Assembly: GCA_023957125.1 (NCBI GenBank)
Contig: JAMLHL010000013.1
Coordinates: 62,001 to 126,000 of the forward strand
Length of the DNA: 64,000 nucleotides
Reading direction: 5' to 3'
From: Chitinophagaceae bacterium
GTDB lineage: Bacteria > Bacteroidota > Bacteroidia > Chitinophagales > Chitinophagaceae
Positions 29,226 to 37,146 of the stretch are shown piece after piece. Positions within the stretch are counted from its first letter, which is position 1; the number at the start of each line of letters is the position of its first letter. A program made the translations under genes and the position numbers. The notes under the pieces were generated by a model, which searched no databases, had not been told where the DNA came from, and saw only the letters and a list, made by a program, of their open reading frames with translations.

Positions 29226-29249
29226 GTGCGAGGCGAGGACGCTTCGCAC
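29226..29249. repeat. 24-bp palindrome, 10-4-10 type (copy D)
   Basis: The arms GTGCGAGGCG (29226-29235) and CGCTTCGCAC (29240-29249) pair around the loop AGGA with one G-T pair. It has the same geometry and loop as the palindrome near 62980. It lies downstream of purN, in a short stretch with no coding sign. Confidence 0.6.
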
Positions 29250-29265
29250 AGCAAGGAGGAAAACC

Positions 29266-29285
29266 ACAACCTGACAGGTTGTTTT
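29266..29285 (+). terminator. Intrinsic terminator after purN
   Basis: ACAACCT (29266-29272) pairs with AGGTTGT (29276-29282) around GAC, followed by a short T-run. It overlaps the stop codon of the convergent dehydratase gene. Confidence 0.5.
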
Positions 29286-29514
29286 ACAACAGTCCGTCTA
29301 TCTTCTCAGCCAGCTCCCGGTCTTTATCAGTAACCGTATCGCCGGCATCATGGGTGGAAAGCCATATCTCCACTTTATTATATACATTGGTCCACAAAGG
29401 GTGATGATCCATTTTTTCCGCTTCCAGGGCCACTCTTGTCATAAAAGCAAAGGCTGCTGAAAAATTTTCGAACTCAAATTTCTTATACAAACGGTTATTT
29501 TCCTGCTTCCACAT
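29284..29514 (-). CDS. phhB: 4a-hydroxytetrahydrobiopterin dehydratase (pterin-4a-carbinolamine dehydratase)
   Basis: 76 residues, about 20 fewer than many family members but covering the whole fold. The active-site block [20 protein letters not shown] contains the two histidines and the proline typical of the family, and [13 protein letters not shown] follows as expected. The enzyme dehydrates the 4a-carbinolamine formed by aromatic amino acid hydroxylases. No hydroxylase gene is visible nearby. It converges on purN, sharing its terminator region. Confidence 0.93.
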   Translation of the reverse strand: MWKQENNRLYKKFEFENFSAAFAFMTRVALEAEKMDHHPLWTNVYNKVEIWLSTHDAGDTVTDKDRELAEKIDGLL

Positions 29515-29580
29515 GATAATACTATTTTAAGTTTCAAATTTCTGTCGGATCAGAATGCAATCCTCATCTTTTGCCTCGTT

Positions 29581-30015
29581 CTAAAACACCAAATGAATTT
29601 TGTTTTTTATCATTTCCTTTTCCAGTTTGGTTACCAGTTGCACACCGGGAATAAGTTTTATGGATTGCTTCAAATTCAGGATATGATCCTTTCCGGGCTC
29701 ATCCCCTTTCGTCAGCCACAGAAAATCGAGGTGCCGGAATTCGGGCAACAGGTATTCTCCTTCAAACTGGTTATTATATATATAATGTACAAAAGAAGTG
29801 CCGGTTTCGCCAAACTCAAACACCGAGAAAAAATATTTCCTGCCTTTTTTCGCCAATTGTATTTCAATATCGGCATTCAGCCGGAAATCGTATCCCAGGG
29901 TCTGGTTCAACAACCAGCAAAACCGGTAATCCTTCACAGGGGCCACCACGCCCAACACCTGTGTATCTGAAAAAAAATCTTCAACTAAAGCGCTATTGTC
30001 TATTGCAAATTTCAC
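29581..30015 (-). CDS. IPExxxVDY-family protein of unknown function
   Basis: 144 residues, soluble, no signal peptide. The segment LPEFRHLDFLW fits the IPExxxVDY signature from which this Bacteroidota family takes its name. The function is unknown. The start codon overlaps the stop of the upstream M28 peptidase by one base (30015), so the two are translated from one message. Confidence 0.8.
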   Translation of the reverse strand: MKFAIDNSALVEDFFSDTQVLGVVAPVKDYRFCWLLNQTLGYDFRLNADIEIQLAKKGRKYFFSVFEFGETGTSFVHYIYNNQFEGEYLLPEFRHLDFLWLTKGDEPGKDHILNLKQSIKLIPGVQLVTKLEKEMIKNKIHLVF

Positions 30016-31670
30016 TATTTGACAAACGTAATATCTAATTTCAACTCTTCGTTACCCCGCTTCACCCGCACGGTTGTTTTATCTCCCACTTTAAATTTAC
30101 TCAACGCTTTCATATAGGTTTCCATAGAATTTACCGGGTATTCCCCTAACTGCACTACCACATCGCCCTCTTTGATACCCGCATGTTGCGCCGCTCTGCC
30201 ATCACTTACCCCGTCCACTTTTACGCCGGCGCCGTTAAACGTGTAATCGGGCATGATACCAAGGGTTACCGAAAACCGGGTGCCGGTGGTGGTTTGCGTT
30301 TCCCGCGTGGGTGTAAAAGCCAGCTTATCCTTTTTATTCAGATCCTGTACCAACCCCGCTATGTATTTGATGATCTGCACCTCGCCTGCATAGTTGATCT
30401 TATCGGCATCATCCGAAGGCTTATGATAATCGTGATGTAAACCCGTAAAGAAAAACAATACGGGAATATTCTTTCTGTAAAAGGAAGTATGATCACTGGG
30501 CCCGGTACCGCTGGAATCCGTTTTTATCTTAAAAGGCAACTTCTTTTGAGCGAACAACACGTCGCTCCAAACGGGAGAAGTGCCAAACCCGCCGATGGTA
30601 AGCGTTTTAGCGCTATCGTTCAACCTGCCCACCATATCCATATTGATCATATAATTGACGGCCGCAAGATCAATGGTTGGGTGATCGGTGAAATATTTTG
30701 AACCAAACAGACCAAGCTCTTCACCGGAAAAAGCGATAAAAAGATAATTGTTTTTCTTCGCTTTCGACCGTTTCAACACCCTGGCAAGTTCTATCAGCGC
30801 TGCCGTGCCGCTGGCATTATCGTCGGCACCGTTGTGGATTTGCGCCGGACCGCTGCGTACCATAGAATTCCCATCTTCCCCGTAACCGAGATGATCAAAA
30901 TGGGCGCCGATGACTACCGTGGAGGCGGCATTATTATTGATATAACCGACAACATTATTACCGGTTCTTTCATCTTTGCCAAGCTCCACATCAAGTTGTA
31001 TTTCATAAATAGCCGAAGCATCACCCAGATAGGCTTTCCGCCCCGCCGGGGTGAGATAAACAACGGGAACAGCCAGCACGGGAGACCGGTCCTTCCGGTT
31101 GAACTGAACCTCATGGTAATCATTTCCGCTATTGTACAGGATCAAAGCCGTAGCCCCTTTGCCGGCAGCTATCCCGGCTTCCTTGCGGATGTATTCATAC
31201 ACATCAAAATGGGGGTTATCGCGGTTTTCTTCTACCGGCTCTTCAATATCCATAAACCAGGGCGCCCCCTTTTCAGAAAGCGATGTAGCTACGGATACTT
31301 CCGCAATATTGCCGTTGGCGCTGAAAGCCAGCGGAAAAAAATCCTTCTGCAATACGAGTTTTTTACCATCTACCAAAAAACGGGTTGCTTTGTTGATCTG
31401 TTTGCCTCCGTCAATACCAAAAGGCTGGAGGTAACTGCCATCAGACCCTTTGGGAGCAAGCCCAATGACTTTAAACTGATCCACGATGTATTCTGCAGCC
31501 AATTGTTCTCCATGCGTTCCCGCGCGCCTGCCCTCCAGTTTGTCATCCGCCAGAAAACCGATCGTCTGCTTCAGGTTTTCCATCATTCTGCGGTCCGCCT
31601 TTTTTAATCTTTGTGAAAAAACAAAAGCTCCCTGTGAGCAAATCAGAACTACAAAAAGTATTTTTTTCAT
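30015..31670 (-). CDS. Secreted M28-family metallopeptidase with PDZ domain
   Basis: About 551 residues from the ATG at 31670, chosen because it begins the signal peptide MKKILFVVLICSQGAFVFSQ; an ATG 102 bp upstream adds unlike sequence. A PA-like insert (about 105-235) precedes the peptidase core. Zinc ligands are visible in GAHFDHLGYG, HNGADDNASGTAALIEL, FSGEELGLFG and INMDMVGRL, with a final histidine in GPSDHTSFY. A C-terminal PDZ domain (about 455-550, with GIKEGDVVVQLGEYPVNS) is common in Bacteroidota members. It is probably a periplasmic aminopeptidase. Confidence 0.92.
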   Translation of the reverse strand: MKKILFVVLICSQGAFVFSQRLKKADRRMMENLKQTIGFLADDKLEGRRAGTHGEQLAAEYIVDQFKVIGLAPKGSDGSYLQPFGIDGGKQINKATRFLVDGKKLVLQKDFFPLAFSANGNIAEVSVATSLSEKGAPWFMDIEEPVEENRDNPHFDVYEYIRKEAGIAAGKGATALILYNSGNDYHEVQFNRKDRSPVLAVPVVYLTPAGRKAYLGDASAIYEIQLDVELGKDERTGNNVVGYINNNAASTVVIGAHFDHLGYGEDGNSMVRSGPAQIHNGADDNASGTAALIELARVLKRSKAKKNNYLFIAFSGEELGLFGSKYFTDHPTIDLAAVNYMINMDMVGRLNDSAKTLTIGGFGTSPVWSDVLFAQKKLPFKIKTDSSGTGPSDHTSFYRKNIPVLFFFTGLHHDYHKPSDDADKINYAGEVQIIKYIAGLVQDLNKKDKLAFTPTRETQTTTGTRFSVTLGIMPDYTFNGAGVKVDGVSDGRAAQHAGIKEGDVVVQLGEYPVNSMETYMKALSKFKVGDKTTVRVKRGNEELKLDITFVK

Positions 31671-31795
31671 TCGAAATTTTTTAATCTCCCTTGATATTCC
31701 GGGAATAATCGTAATCGGTTCATTGCCGTTCCGGCGAAAGTAGTTTTTACACTCCGCTTCATGCAGGGCCAAAGTTAAGCTTAGTCCTCAATTCT

Positions 31796-31823
31796 AACTA
31801 AGTTCATGCTCAACTAAGTTCAT
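31796..31823. promoter_or_regulatory. Direct repeat AACTAAGTTCAT x2 upstream of feoB
   Basis: The 12-bp word AACTAAGTTCAT occurs at 31796-31807 and 31812-31823, 16 bp apart, in the divergent gap between the M28 peptidase and feoB. The spacing could suit a dimeric regulator bound on nearby faces of the helix. No known operator consensus is recognised. Confidence 0.35.
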
Positions 31824-31893
31824 TTTTCATGCCATATTTACCGAATTCACAACTGCTTTACCGATTTCGTAACAATAGCACCTGATTTACGCG

Positions 31894-31901
31894 TAATTTT
31901 G
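31894..31901 (+). promoter_or_regulatory. -7 box candidate for feoB
   Basis: TAATTTTG matches the TAnnTTTG consensus and ends 20 bp before the TTG start of feoB, giving a very short leader. No clean -33 TTTG box is present at the right distance. Confidence 0.45.
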
Positions 31902-31921
31902 CCAATTCTCAAAATTCCGTA

Positions 31922-34045
31922 TTGAAGGCACAACAATTACATATCGCATTATTGGGAAATCCCAACAGCGGAAAAAGTTCCCTGTTCAATGTATTGACAG
32001 GATTGAAGCAAAAAGTGGGCAATTTCCCGGGGGTAACGGTAGATAAGAGATCGGGGGAGTCCGCAATTTCATCTTCGCTTCACGCCAGGATTATTGATCT
32101 TCCGGGTACCTACAGCCTGTATCCCCGCCGTTCCGATGAATGGGTTTCCTATAATGTGCTGATGAATCCTGCTACTGACGAAAAACCCGAATTGTATGTT
32201 TTGATCGTTGATGCCAGTAACCTGAAGCGGAACCTTCTTTTTGCCTCCCAGGTGATAGATCTTAAAAAACCGGTGGTGATAGCGCTTACCATGATGGACA
32301 TTGCGGCAAAAAAAGGATTGTCCATTGATGTGCAGGGGTTGGAAAGAGAGTTAGGCGTACCCGTTATCCCGGTAAATCCAAGAAAAGACAAGGGTATCAA
32401 CGCGCTTAAGAAAGCTATTGACCAAACGGCGAAACAGTTATACAAACCACCCGCCCGGAATTTCATTGAGGCGGGTGAACCTTCGAAGGCGGCGATCCGG
32501 GAGATCAAAAAACTCTTTCCCCGGATCAGCGATTATGCCGCAGTGCATTACCTCATTCATCACGAATCGTTTGCCTTTGACGCCCCGATACAGGAAACGA
32601 TTGAAAGCATCGAGAAGAAGCATGGTTTTAACCATACCCGCGTGCAGGCCGAAGAGATCACACAGCGCTATGCCCGGATCCGCCATATCATGCAGCAAAC
32701 GGTGGTGGAAGCTGATCCCCGGGAGAAACAACGAGCCTCCGACCGCTTAGACAACATTTTACTACACCGGGTGTGGGGATATCTCATCCTGCTGGGGGTT
32801 TTGGCCGTTTTGTTCCAGAGCATTTTCTGGCTGGCACAATATCCTATGGACGCCATTGAGTGGATTTTCGGCGAAATGAGCAGCTGGATGGCCGGGGTGT
32901 TGCCGCAAAACTGGTTTGGCGACCTGATCGTGAATGGCCTTGTTGCCGGGCTGGGAGGAATTATCGTGTTCATTCCCCAGATCATGATTTTGTTTGGGCT
33001 GATTACCATCCTGGAAGATACCGGCTATATGGCCCGGATCAGCTTCCTCACGGATAAGCTCATGCGAAAGGTAGGACTCAACGGTAAGAGTGTGATGCCT
33101 ATGATCAGCAGTTTTGCCTGTGCCGTGCCGGCTATTATGAGTACCCGTAATATTGAAAACAAAAAAGAAAGGTTGCTGACCATCATGATAGCGCCCCTGA
33201 TGAGTTGCAGTGCAAGGCTACCGGTATATATTATCCTCATTTCACTGGTGATCCCCAACACCTACTACATGGGCTTTATCAGCCTCCACGGACTCGTAAT
33301 GACAGGGCTTTACCTTATGGGTATTGTTATGTCGCTGATAGTAGCCTACGTAATGAAATGGTTCATCCATATCAAAGAAAAGAGCTTTTTCATCCTTGAA
33401 TTGCCCATTTACCGGGCGCCGCGCTGGAAGAACGTGTTAATAACCATGGTGGAAAAAGCCAGGATCTTCGTTCTTGAAGCGGGTAAAATCATCCTGATGA
33501 TCTCCCTGATCCTGTGGGGCCTCAGCACCTTCGGCCCCCCTAAGAAAATGCAGGCTGTAAAAAACCATTATGAACAATTACTGGTGCAACAGCCCGGTAA
33601 CGCCGGGGAGATCGAAGAAGAACAAAGAACCGCGTTGCTGGAAACCTCTTTTGTGGGGATATTAGGAAAAGCGATTGAACCGGCGATCAAACCCCTTGGC
33701 TACGACTGGAAAATAGGGATCGCCCTGATCACTTCCTTTGCGGCCCGCGAAGTGTTTGTGGGCACCATGGCCACTATATACAGCGTGGGTGGAGACGCAG
33801 ACGAAAACAGCCTGACCCTACGCGAAAAAATGCGGGCCGCCACCTGGCCCGACGGAAGCAAAATATACACTTTGGCAACGGGCGTATCGTTAATGATCTT
33901 TTATGTTTTTGCTATGCAATGCATGAGCACGCTTGCCGTGGTAAAACGGGAAACCCGGTCGTGGAAATGGCCGCTCATCCAGCTATTTTATATGACCGGA
34001 CTCGCCTATATTTTAAGTCTGTTAACCTATACTTTACTTAAATAA
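31922..34045 (+). CDS. feoB: Ferrous iron transport protein B
   Basis: 707 residues. The start codon is TTG: the G1 motif GNPNSGKS already lies at residues 12-19, no in-frame ATG precedes it, and an ATG further in would cut the GTPase. The G3 motif is DLPG and the G4 position reads TMMD, so the G domain binds guanine nucleotides. A membrane part with about eight to ten helices carries two Gate motifs, including SFACAVPAIMSTR and SCSARLPVY. FeoB imports Fe(II) across the inner membrane. No feoA gene is adjacent, which is unusual. A hairpin followed by four T residues (34059-34076) lies just after the stop. Confidence 0.95.
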   Translation: MKAQQLHIALLGNPNSGKSSLFNVLTGLKQKVGNFPGVTVDKRSGESAISSSLHARIIDLPGTYSLYPRRSDEWVSYNVLMNPATDEKPELYVLIVDASNLKRNLLFASQVIDLKKPVVIALTMMDIAAKKGLSIDVQGLERELGVPVIPVNPRKDKGINALKKAIDQTAKQLYKPPARNFIEAGEPSKAAIREIKKLFPRISDYAAVHYLIHHESFAFDAPIQETIESIEKKHGFNHTRVQAEEITQRYARIRHIMQQTVVEADPREKQRASDRLDNILLHRVWGYLILLGVLAVLFQSIFWLAQYPMDAIEWIFGEMSSWMAGVLPQNWFGDLIVNGLVAGLGGIIVFIPQIMILFGLITILEDTGYMARISFLTDKLMRKVGLNGKSVMPMISSFACAVPAIMSTRNIENKKERLLTIMIAPLMSCSARLPVYIILISLVIPNTYYMGFISLHGLVMTGLYLMGIVMSLIVAYVMKWFIHIKEKSFFILELPIYRAPRWKNVLITMVEKARIFVLEAGKIILMISLILWGLSTFGPPKKMQAVKNHYEQLLVQQPGNAGEIEEEQRTALLETSFVGILGKAIEPAIKPLGYDWKIGIALITSFAAREVFVGTMATIYSVGGDADENSLTLREKMRAATWPDGSKIYTLATGVSLMIFYVFAMQCMSTLAVVKRETRSWKWPLIQLFYMTGLAYILSLLTYTLLK

Positions 34046-34058
34046 ATATCCTACCTTT

Positions 34059-34076
34059 CGCTTTTATAAGCGTTTT
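34059..34076 (+). terminator. Weak hairpin terminator after feoB
   Basis: CGCTT (34059-34063) pairs with AAGCG (34068-34072) around TTAT and is followed by TTTT. The stem is short. It ends 5 bp before the next gene's start codon. Confidence 0.35.
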
Positions 34077-34081
34077 AAAAT

Positions 34082-34582
34082 ATGTTGTCTAAAATATTAT
34101 GCAGGCTGCTGCCTTTTTTCCTGGCGGGCATTATAGGTTGTTCCGGTCCGGATACCCCTGCCGGGGAACAAAATGACGCCGGTGATTCATTAGAGGCACA
34201 GGTGGTAATGGAACAGCCGGATACCGTTCTTTTCTGGACGACCAATACCGCATTGAAAGAAAAAACCAGGGTTTACGACGATACCATCACCATATCAGAG
34301 CCCCGGAGCATTATTAACGGCATCAACTCCATCTACCCGTCCATACGCCTGGCATTTTCAAAACTTTCGGGGGATACTGTTTATGCCCACGTTGACAGCT
34401 CCTTCGCCAATGACCTGGGCTCTTTCGGTGTTTCTGAATATATTTCCACCGTTGTACTCAATCTTACGATGCTTCCGGGAATCAATTATGTGAACCTCGA
34501 TTTCCCTGTGGGCAGCCATGCCGCACCGGGCGTTTTCGCCAAAAGCAGTTATGATGATTACAAAGAGAAAGACGAGCCCTGA
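34082..34582 (+). CDS. Hypothetical lipoprotein (possibly GerMN-like)
   Basis: 166 residues. The signal peptide MLSKILCRLLPFFLAGIIG is followed by the lipobox Cys at 20, then a low-complexity linker with many D, E and Q. The region about 75-150 (SIYPSIRLAFSKLSGDTVYA, FGVSEYISTVVLNLT, LPGINYVNLDFPVGSHA) has the alternating pattern of a GerMN-type domain, a weak resemblance from memory only. The function is unknown. It lies 36 bp after feoB on the same strand and may be co-transcribed, though the weak hairpin between them could limit this. Confidence 0.7.
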   Translation: MLSKILCRLLPFFLAGIIGCSGPDTPAGEQNDAGDSLEAQVVMEQPDTVLFWTTNTALKEKTRVYDDTITISEPRSIINGINSIYPSIRLAFSKLSGDTVYAHVDSSFANDLGSFGVSEYISTVVLNLTMLPGINYVNLDFPVGSHAAPGVFAKSSYDDYKEKDEP

Positions 34583-34712
34583 GCGGGATAGATGATCCGT
34601 TGGAAAGCCGGATACAAAGAAACGGGTATTTTATTCTTCGGAATATTTTTTTCCGGTCAATTCAGCATAATAATCTGCAGCAATATGCCCTACCCTTTTT
34701 CAACCTCAACCC

Positions 34713-35960
34713 CTACTTTACCTTCTTCAACGCAACCAGGGTAATAATGGCGGATAGAAAAAGCGAGCCGGCCATAAAGATATAGGAAGCGCCGAAACCA
34801 CCGGTGGCTCCGTTGAAGTAGCCCACCAGGTAGGCGCCTAAAAAAGATCCCAGAGCGCCAAAACTATTGATGAGCGCCATCGCTCCTCCCGATACGTTTT
34901 CAGGTAACACTTCGGGGATGATGGCGAAAAAGGGTCCATACGGCGCATACATGGCGCCCCCGGCTATTACCAGTAACACAAAGGAAATCCGGAAATGATC
35001 CTCTCCTAACAGGTAGGAACCGTAAAAGGCGATTGCGCCAATCAGCAGGAAGGGCCATACAAATATTTTTCTCTTCAGCGTTTTATCAGAATAATGAGAA
35101 GCCACCAACATCCCGATAACAGCTAATAGATAGGGCACGGCAGATAACCATCCGGTAGTTACCAGGTCGCTGTTGGGAGCGGCATTGATGATGGATGGCA
35201 ACCACAAAACAAAACCATAAACACCTATACTCCACAAGGCATATTGAAGACTTAAAAGAATGACCACCCTCTGCCGGAACGCCTCGCGGTAATTTCTTAC
35301 CGGTTTGATATTTACCTGCTCCAGCCTCAGTTGCTCTTCAAGAGCATCCTTCTCTTCCGGGGTCAGCCATTTTGCCTCCCGCGGCCGGTTTTCTATCAAC
35401 CGCCACCAGAAAAAAGCCCAGAGGATGGCAGGCAGCCCCTCAATGATAAACATCTCCCTCCAGCCCAGCGACTTAACTAAGTAACCCGACACGATGGACA
35501 TCCAAAGAATGGTAACCGGGTTGCCAAGAATTAAAAAAGTATTGGCTCTCGACCGTTCCGATTTGGTAAACCATCTGCTTAAAAATATAAGCATGGCGGG
35601 CATCACCGCGCTTTCCACTACCCCTAACATAAAACGAATACCGATCAGCAGGTTTACATTGCTGACCATACCCGTGGCCGCAGCCAAAGCACCCCACAGG
35701 ATCAAAGACCAGAAAATCAATCTTTTTGCACTCTTATTAGCGGCATACAAAGCGCCCGGGATCTGGAAGAAAAAATAACCTAAGAAAAAGAGCGCGCTCA
35801 ACAAAGAGGAGATCGCCGGCGTAATATTCAAATCATGAGCCATTCCACCCGCCGTGGCAAAGCCAAAGTTGGCCCGGTCTAAATAAGCAAGGCTATATGT
35901 AATGAAAACCACGGGGATGATCCGTAGCCATCTTTTTTTTGCAATCGTTGAATGTATCAT
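34713..35960 (-). CDS. MFS transporter, anion:cation symporter (ACS) type
   Basis: About 415 residues and twelve predicted membrane helices. The signature YLDRANFGFATAGG in the first helix region and FFFQIPGALYA in the second are typical of ACS-type transporters for organic anions such as hexuronates, galactonate or tartrate. The start at 35960 places the basic KKRWLR just before helix 1; an in-frame ATG at 36011 is possible. It stands alone, convergent with feoB and the lipoprotein gene. The substrate is not deducible. Confidence 0.85.
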   Translation of the reverse strand: MIHSTIAKKRWLRIIPVVFITYSLAYLDRANFGFATAGGMAHDLNITPAISSLLSALFFLGYFFFQIPGALYAANKSAKRLIFWSLILWGALAAATGMVSNVNLLIGIRFMLGVVESAVMPAMLIFLSRWFTKSERSRANTFLILGNPVTILWMSIVSGYLVKSLGWREMFIIEGLPAILWAFFWWRLIENRPREAKWLTPEEKDALEEQLRLEQVNIKPVRNYREAFRQRVVILLSLQYALWSIGVYGFVLWLPSIINAAPNSDLVTTGWLSAVPYLLAVIGMLVASHYSDKTLKRKIFVWPFLLIGAIAFYGSYLLGEDHFRISFVLLVIAGGAMYAPYGPFFAIIPEVLPENVSGGAMALINSFGALGSFLGAYLVGYFNGATGGFGASYIFMAGSLFLSAIITLVALKKVK

Positions 35961-36086
35961 ATCAGAAATCAACTGATCCTTCCTGTTTACAAACTCCGGG
36001 GCACTCACCACCCGGCATTAAAACCTTTTGTGCCCGGTTTCATCTGCAGGGCATCTTTGTTATTCACCAAATCAAAAGTGGTAGCG

Positions 36087-36331
36087 CTACACCTCCTGCT
36101 TCACTCCGGCGTAAATATCTGCAAGGGAGATATCTTCATGGATCGTCCTGTTAGTCCAACAAGCAGGTTTCTTGATATCCTGATCTGCGGCATTTTGGCG
36201 CCAGGCATTGCGAAGATCTCACCTCTGTAATATTCATGTTTTTCGGTGGCTGCTTCTTCCATTGCAAGGTATTCCTCAATGGTGAATTTCTGTTTGCCGT
36301 AAGCAACGACCGGTTCTCTTAGTTCTATGAC
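36087..36331 (-). pseudogene. Uma2-family endonuclease (DUF820) remnant
   Basis: Read on the minus strand, the sequence gives FTIEEYLAMEEAATEKHEYY and RGEIFAMPGAKMPQIRISRN, the usual Uma2 N-terminal half, in a frame with no ATG at its head. The frame then shifts by one base after about residue 67 and continues as TIHEDISLADIYAGVKQEV before a TAG, which matches the usual Uma2 C-terminus. About half of the normal 185-195 residues, including the catalytic middle, is missing. It is therefore a decayed copy with a lost start, an internal deletion and a frameshift. It lies between the MFS gene and the tetR promoter. Confidence 0.7.
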
Positions 36332-36419
36332 ATAAAAATACCATTATTTTGACGTTCAATGACTTACCATTATGCCCCTGGCGAAACCTCCCCTTCTTTA
36401 ATTTTTTTTCAAAAAAAAT

Positions 36420-36450
36420 TTTGCTGTAATAATAATCCACTTTAATTTTG
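36420..36450 (+). promoter_or_regulatory. Promoter of tetR, Bacteroidota sigma consensus
   Basis: A -33 box TTTG (36420-36423), a 19-bp spacer and a -7 box TAATTTTG (36443-36450) fit the TTTG-N19-TAnnTTTG consensus of the primary Bacteroidota sigma factor exactly. The start point would be near 36457, inside the operator that follows. Confidence 0.7.
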
Positions 36451-36452
36451 CG

Positions 36453-36470
36453 TTTAACATTATTGTCAAA
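36453..36470. promoter_or_regulatory. TetR operator candidate O1 (upstream of tetR)
   Basis: TTTAACA-TTAT-TGTCAAA is an inverted repeat of 7-4-7 geometry with one mismatch, placed just downstream of the -7 box, where a bound repressor would block initiation. A further half-site, GTTAAA, overlaps the start codon (36478-36483). The same pattern recurs upstream of tolC. Confidence 0.6.
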
Positions 36471-36482
36471 CATAATAGTTAA

Positions 36483-37085
36483 ATGGCAGTTAAAGACAGC
36501 ATCACCGAACAGCAGATAAAAGAAGCCGCTAAAAAGCTTTTTTTTAAAGAGGGCAGGTTTAAAGCCACCACCCAGGAGATCGCGGATGCGGCGGGAGTGA
36601 ACAGGACGCTGGTCAACTACTACTTCCGGTCGCGGGACGTATTGTTTGACCAGGTATTGAACGATGCCAAAAAGGCCATGACCAGCCGTCTTAAATCCTC
36701 GGTAGGGCAGGAAGATATTCCATTTAGAATGCGGATAGAACGGTTTATTGACGTTGTGACGGAACATTCTTTTACTTATCCCTACCTGGACATATATATT
36801 GTATCAAGAATGAACGACGATGTTAAGCATGAGAGTAATGTAATGGCGGATATCAAAAAAAATGAAGATATTAAGTTGTTCTTAAAAATGATCGAAGAAG
36901 CAATGAACAAGGGAACGATTGAAAAAATGCAACCCATACAATTTTTATTAAACCTTATGTCGCTGCTTATTTACCCGGTGATTGTGCAACCACTGTTTAA
37001 AAAAGCATTCCAGGTAAGCGATCGTCAGTATCAGTCTCTGCTTAAAGAACGGAAAGATATCATTTTGAAAACGCTCCTGAAATAG
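36483..37085 (+). CDS. TetR/AcrR-family transcriptional repressor
   Basis: 200 residues. The N-terminal helix-turn-helix (about 8-55) includes FKATTQEIADAAGVNRTLVN and YYFRSRDVLFDQVL, the standard TetR DNA-binding domain. The C-terminal ligand domain (about 70-200) is helical and unlike any specific regulator I recognise. It sits 61 bp upstream of the tolC/adaptor/RND operon on the same strand. Matching 18-bp palindromes before its own gene and before tolC suggest that it represses both and is relieved by an efflux substrate. Confidence 0.92.
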   Translation: MAVKDSITEQQIKEAAKKLFFKEGRFKATTQEIADAAGVNRTLVNYYFRSRDVLFDQVLNDAKKAMTSRLKSSVGQEDIPFRMRIERFIDVVTEHSFTYPYLDIYIVSRMNDDVKHESNVMADIKKNEDIKLFLKMIEEAMNKGTIEKMQPIQFLLNLMSLLIYPVIVQPLFKKAFQVSDRQYQSLLKERKDIILKTLLK

Positions 37086-37101
37086 ATTTTTTTATTAACA
37101 A

Positions 37102-37119
37102 TTTAACACATTTGTTAAA
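37102..37119. promoter_or_regulatory. TetR operator candidate O2 (upstream of tolC)
   Basis: TTTAACA-CATT-TGTTAAA is a perfect 7-4-7 inverted repeat, 28 bp before the tolC start codon. It matches O1 at 13 of 14 arm positions. The TTTG within it (37111-37114) could serve as a -33 box. Confidence 0.6.
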
Positions 37120-37146
37120 CCACACTTTTAAATAATAATGTAAACA

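Noticed and set aside
30834..31607. 257-codon frame antisense to the M28 peptidase
   Set aside because: Long but with no recognisable family, inside a gene with intact zinc motifs.
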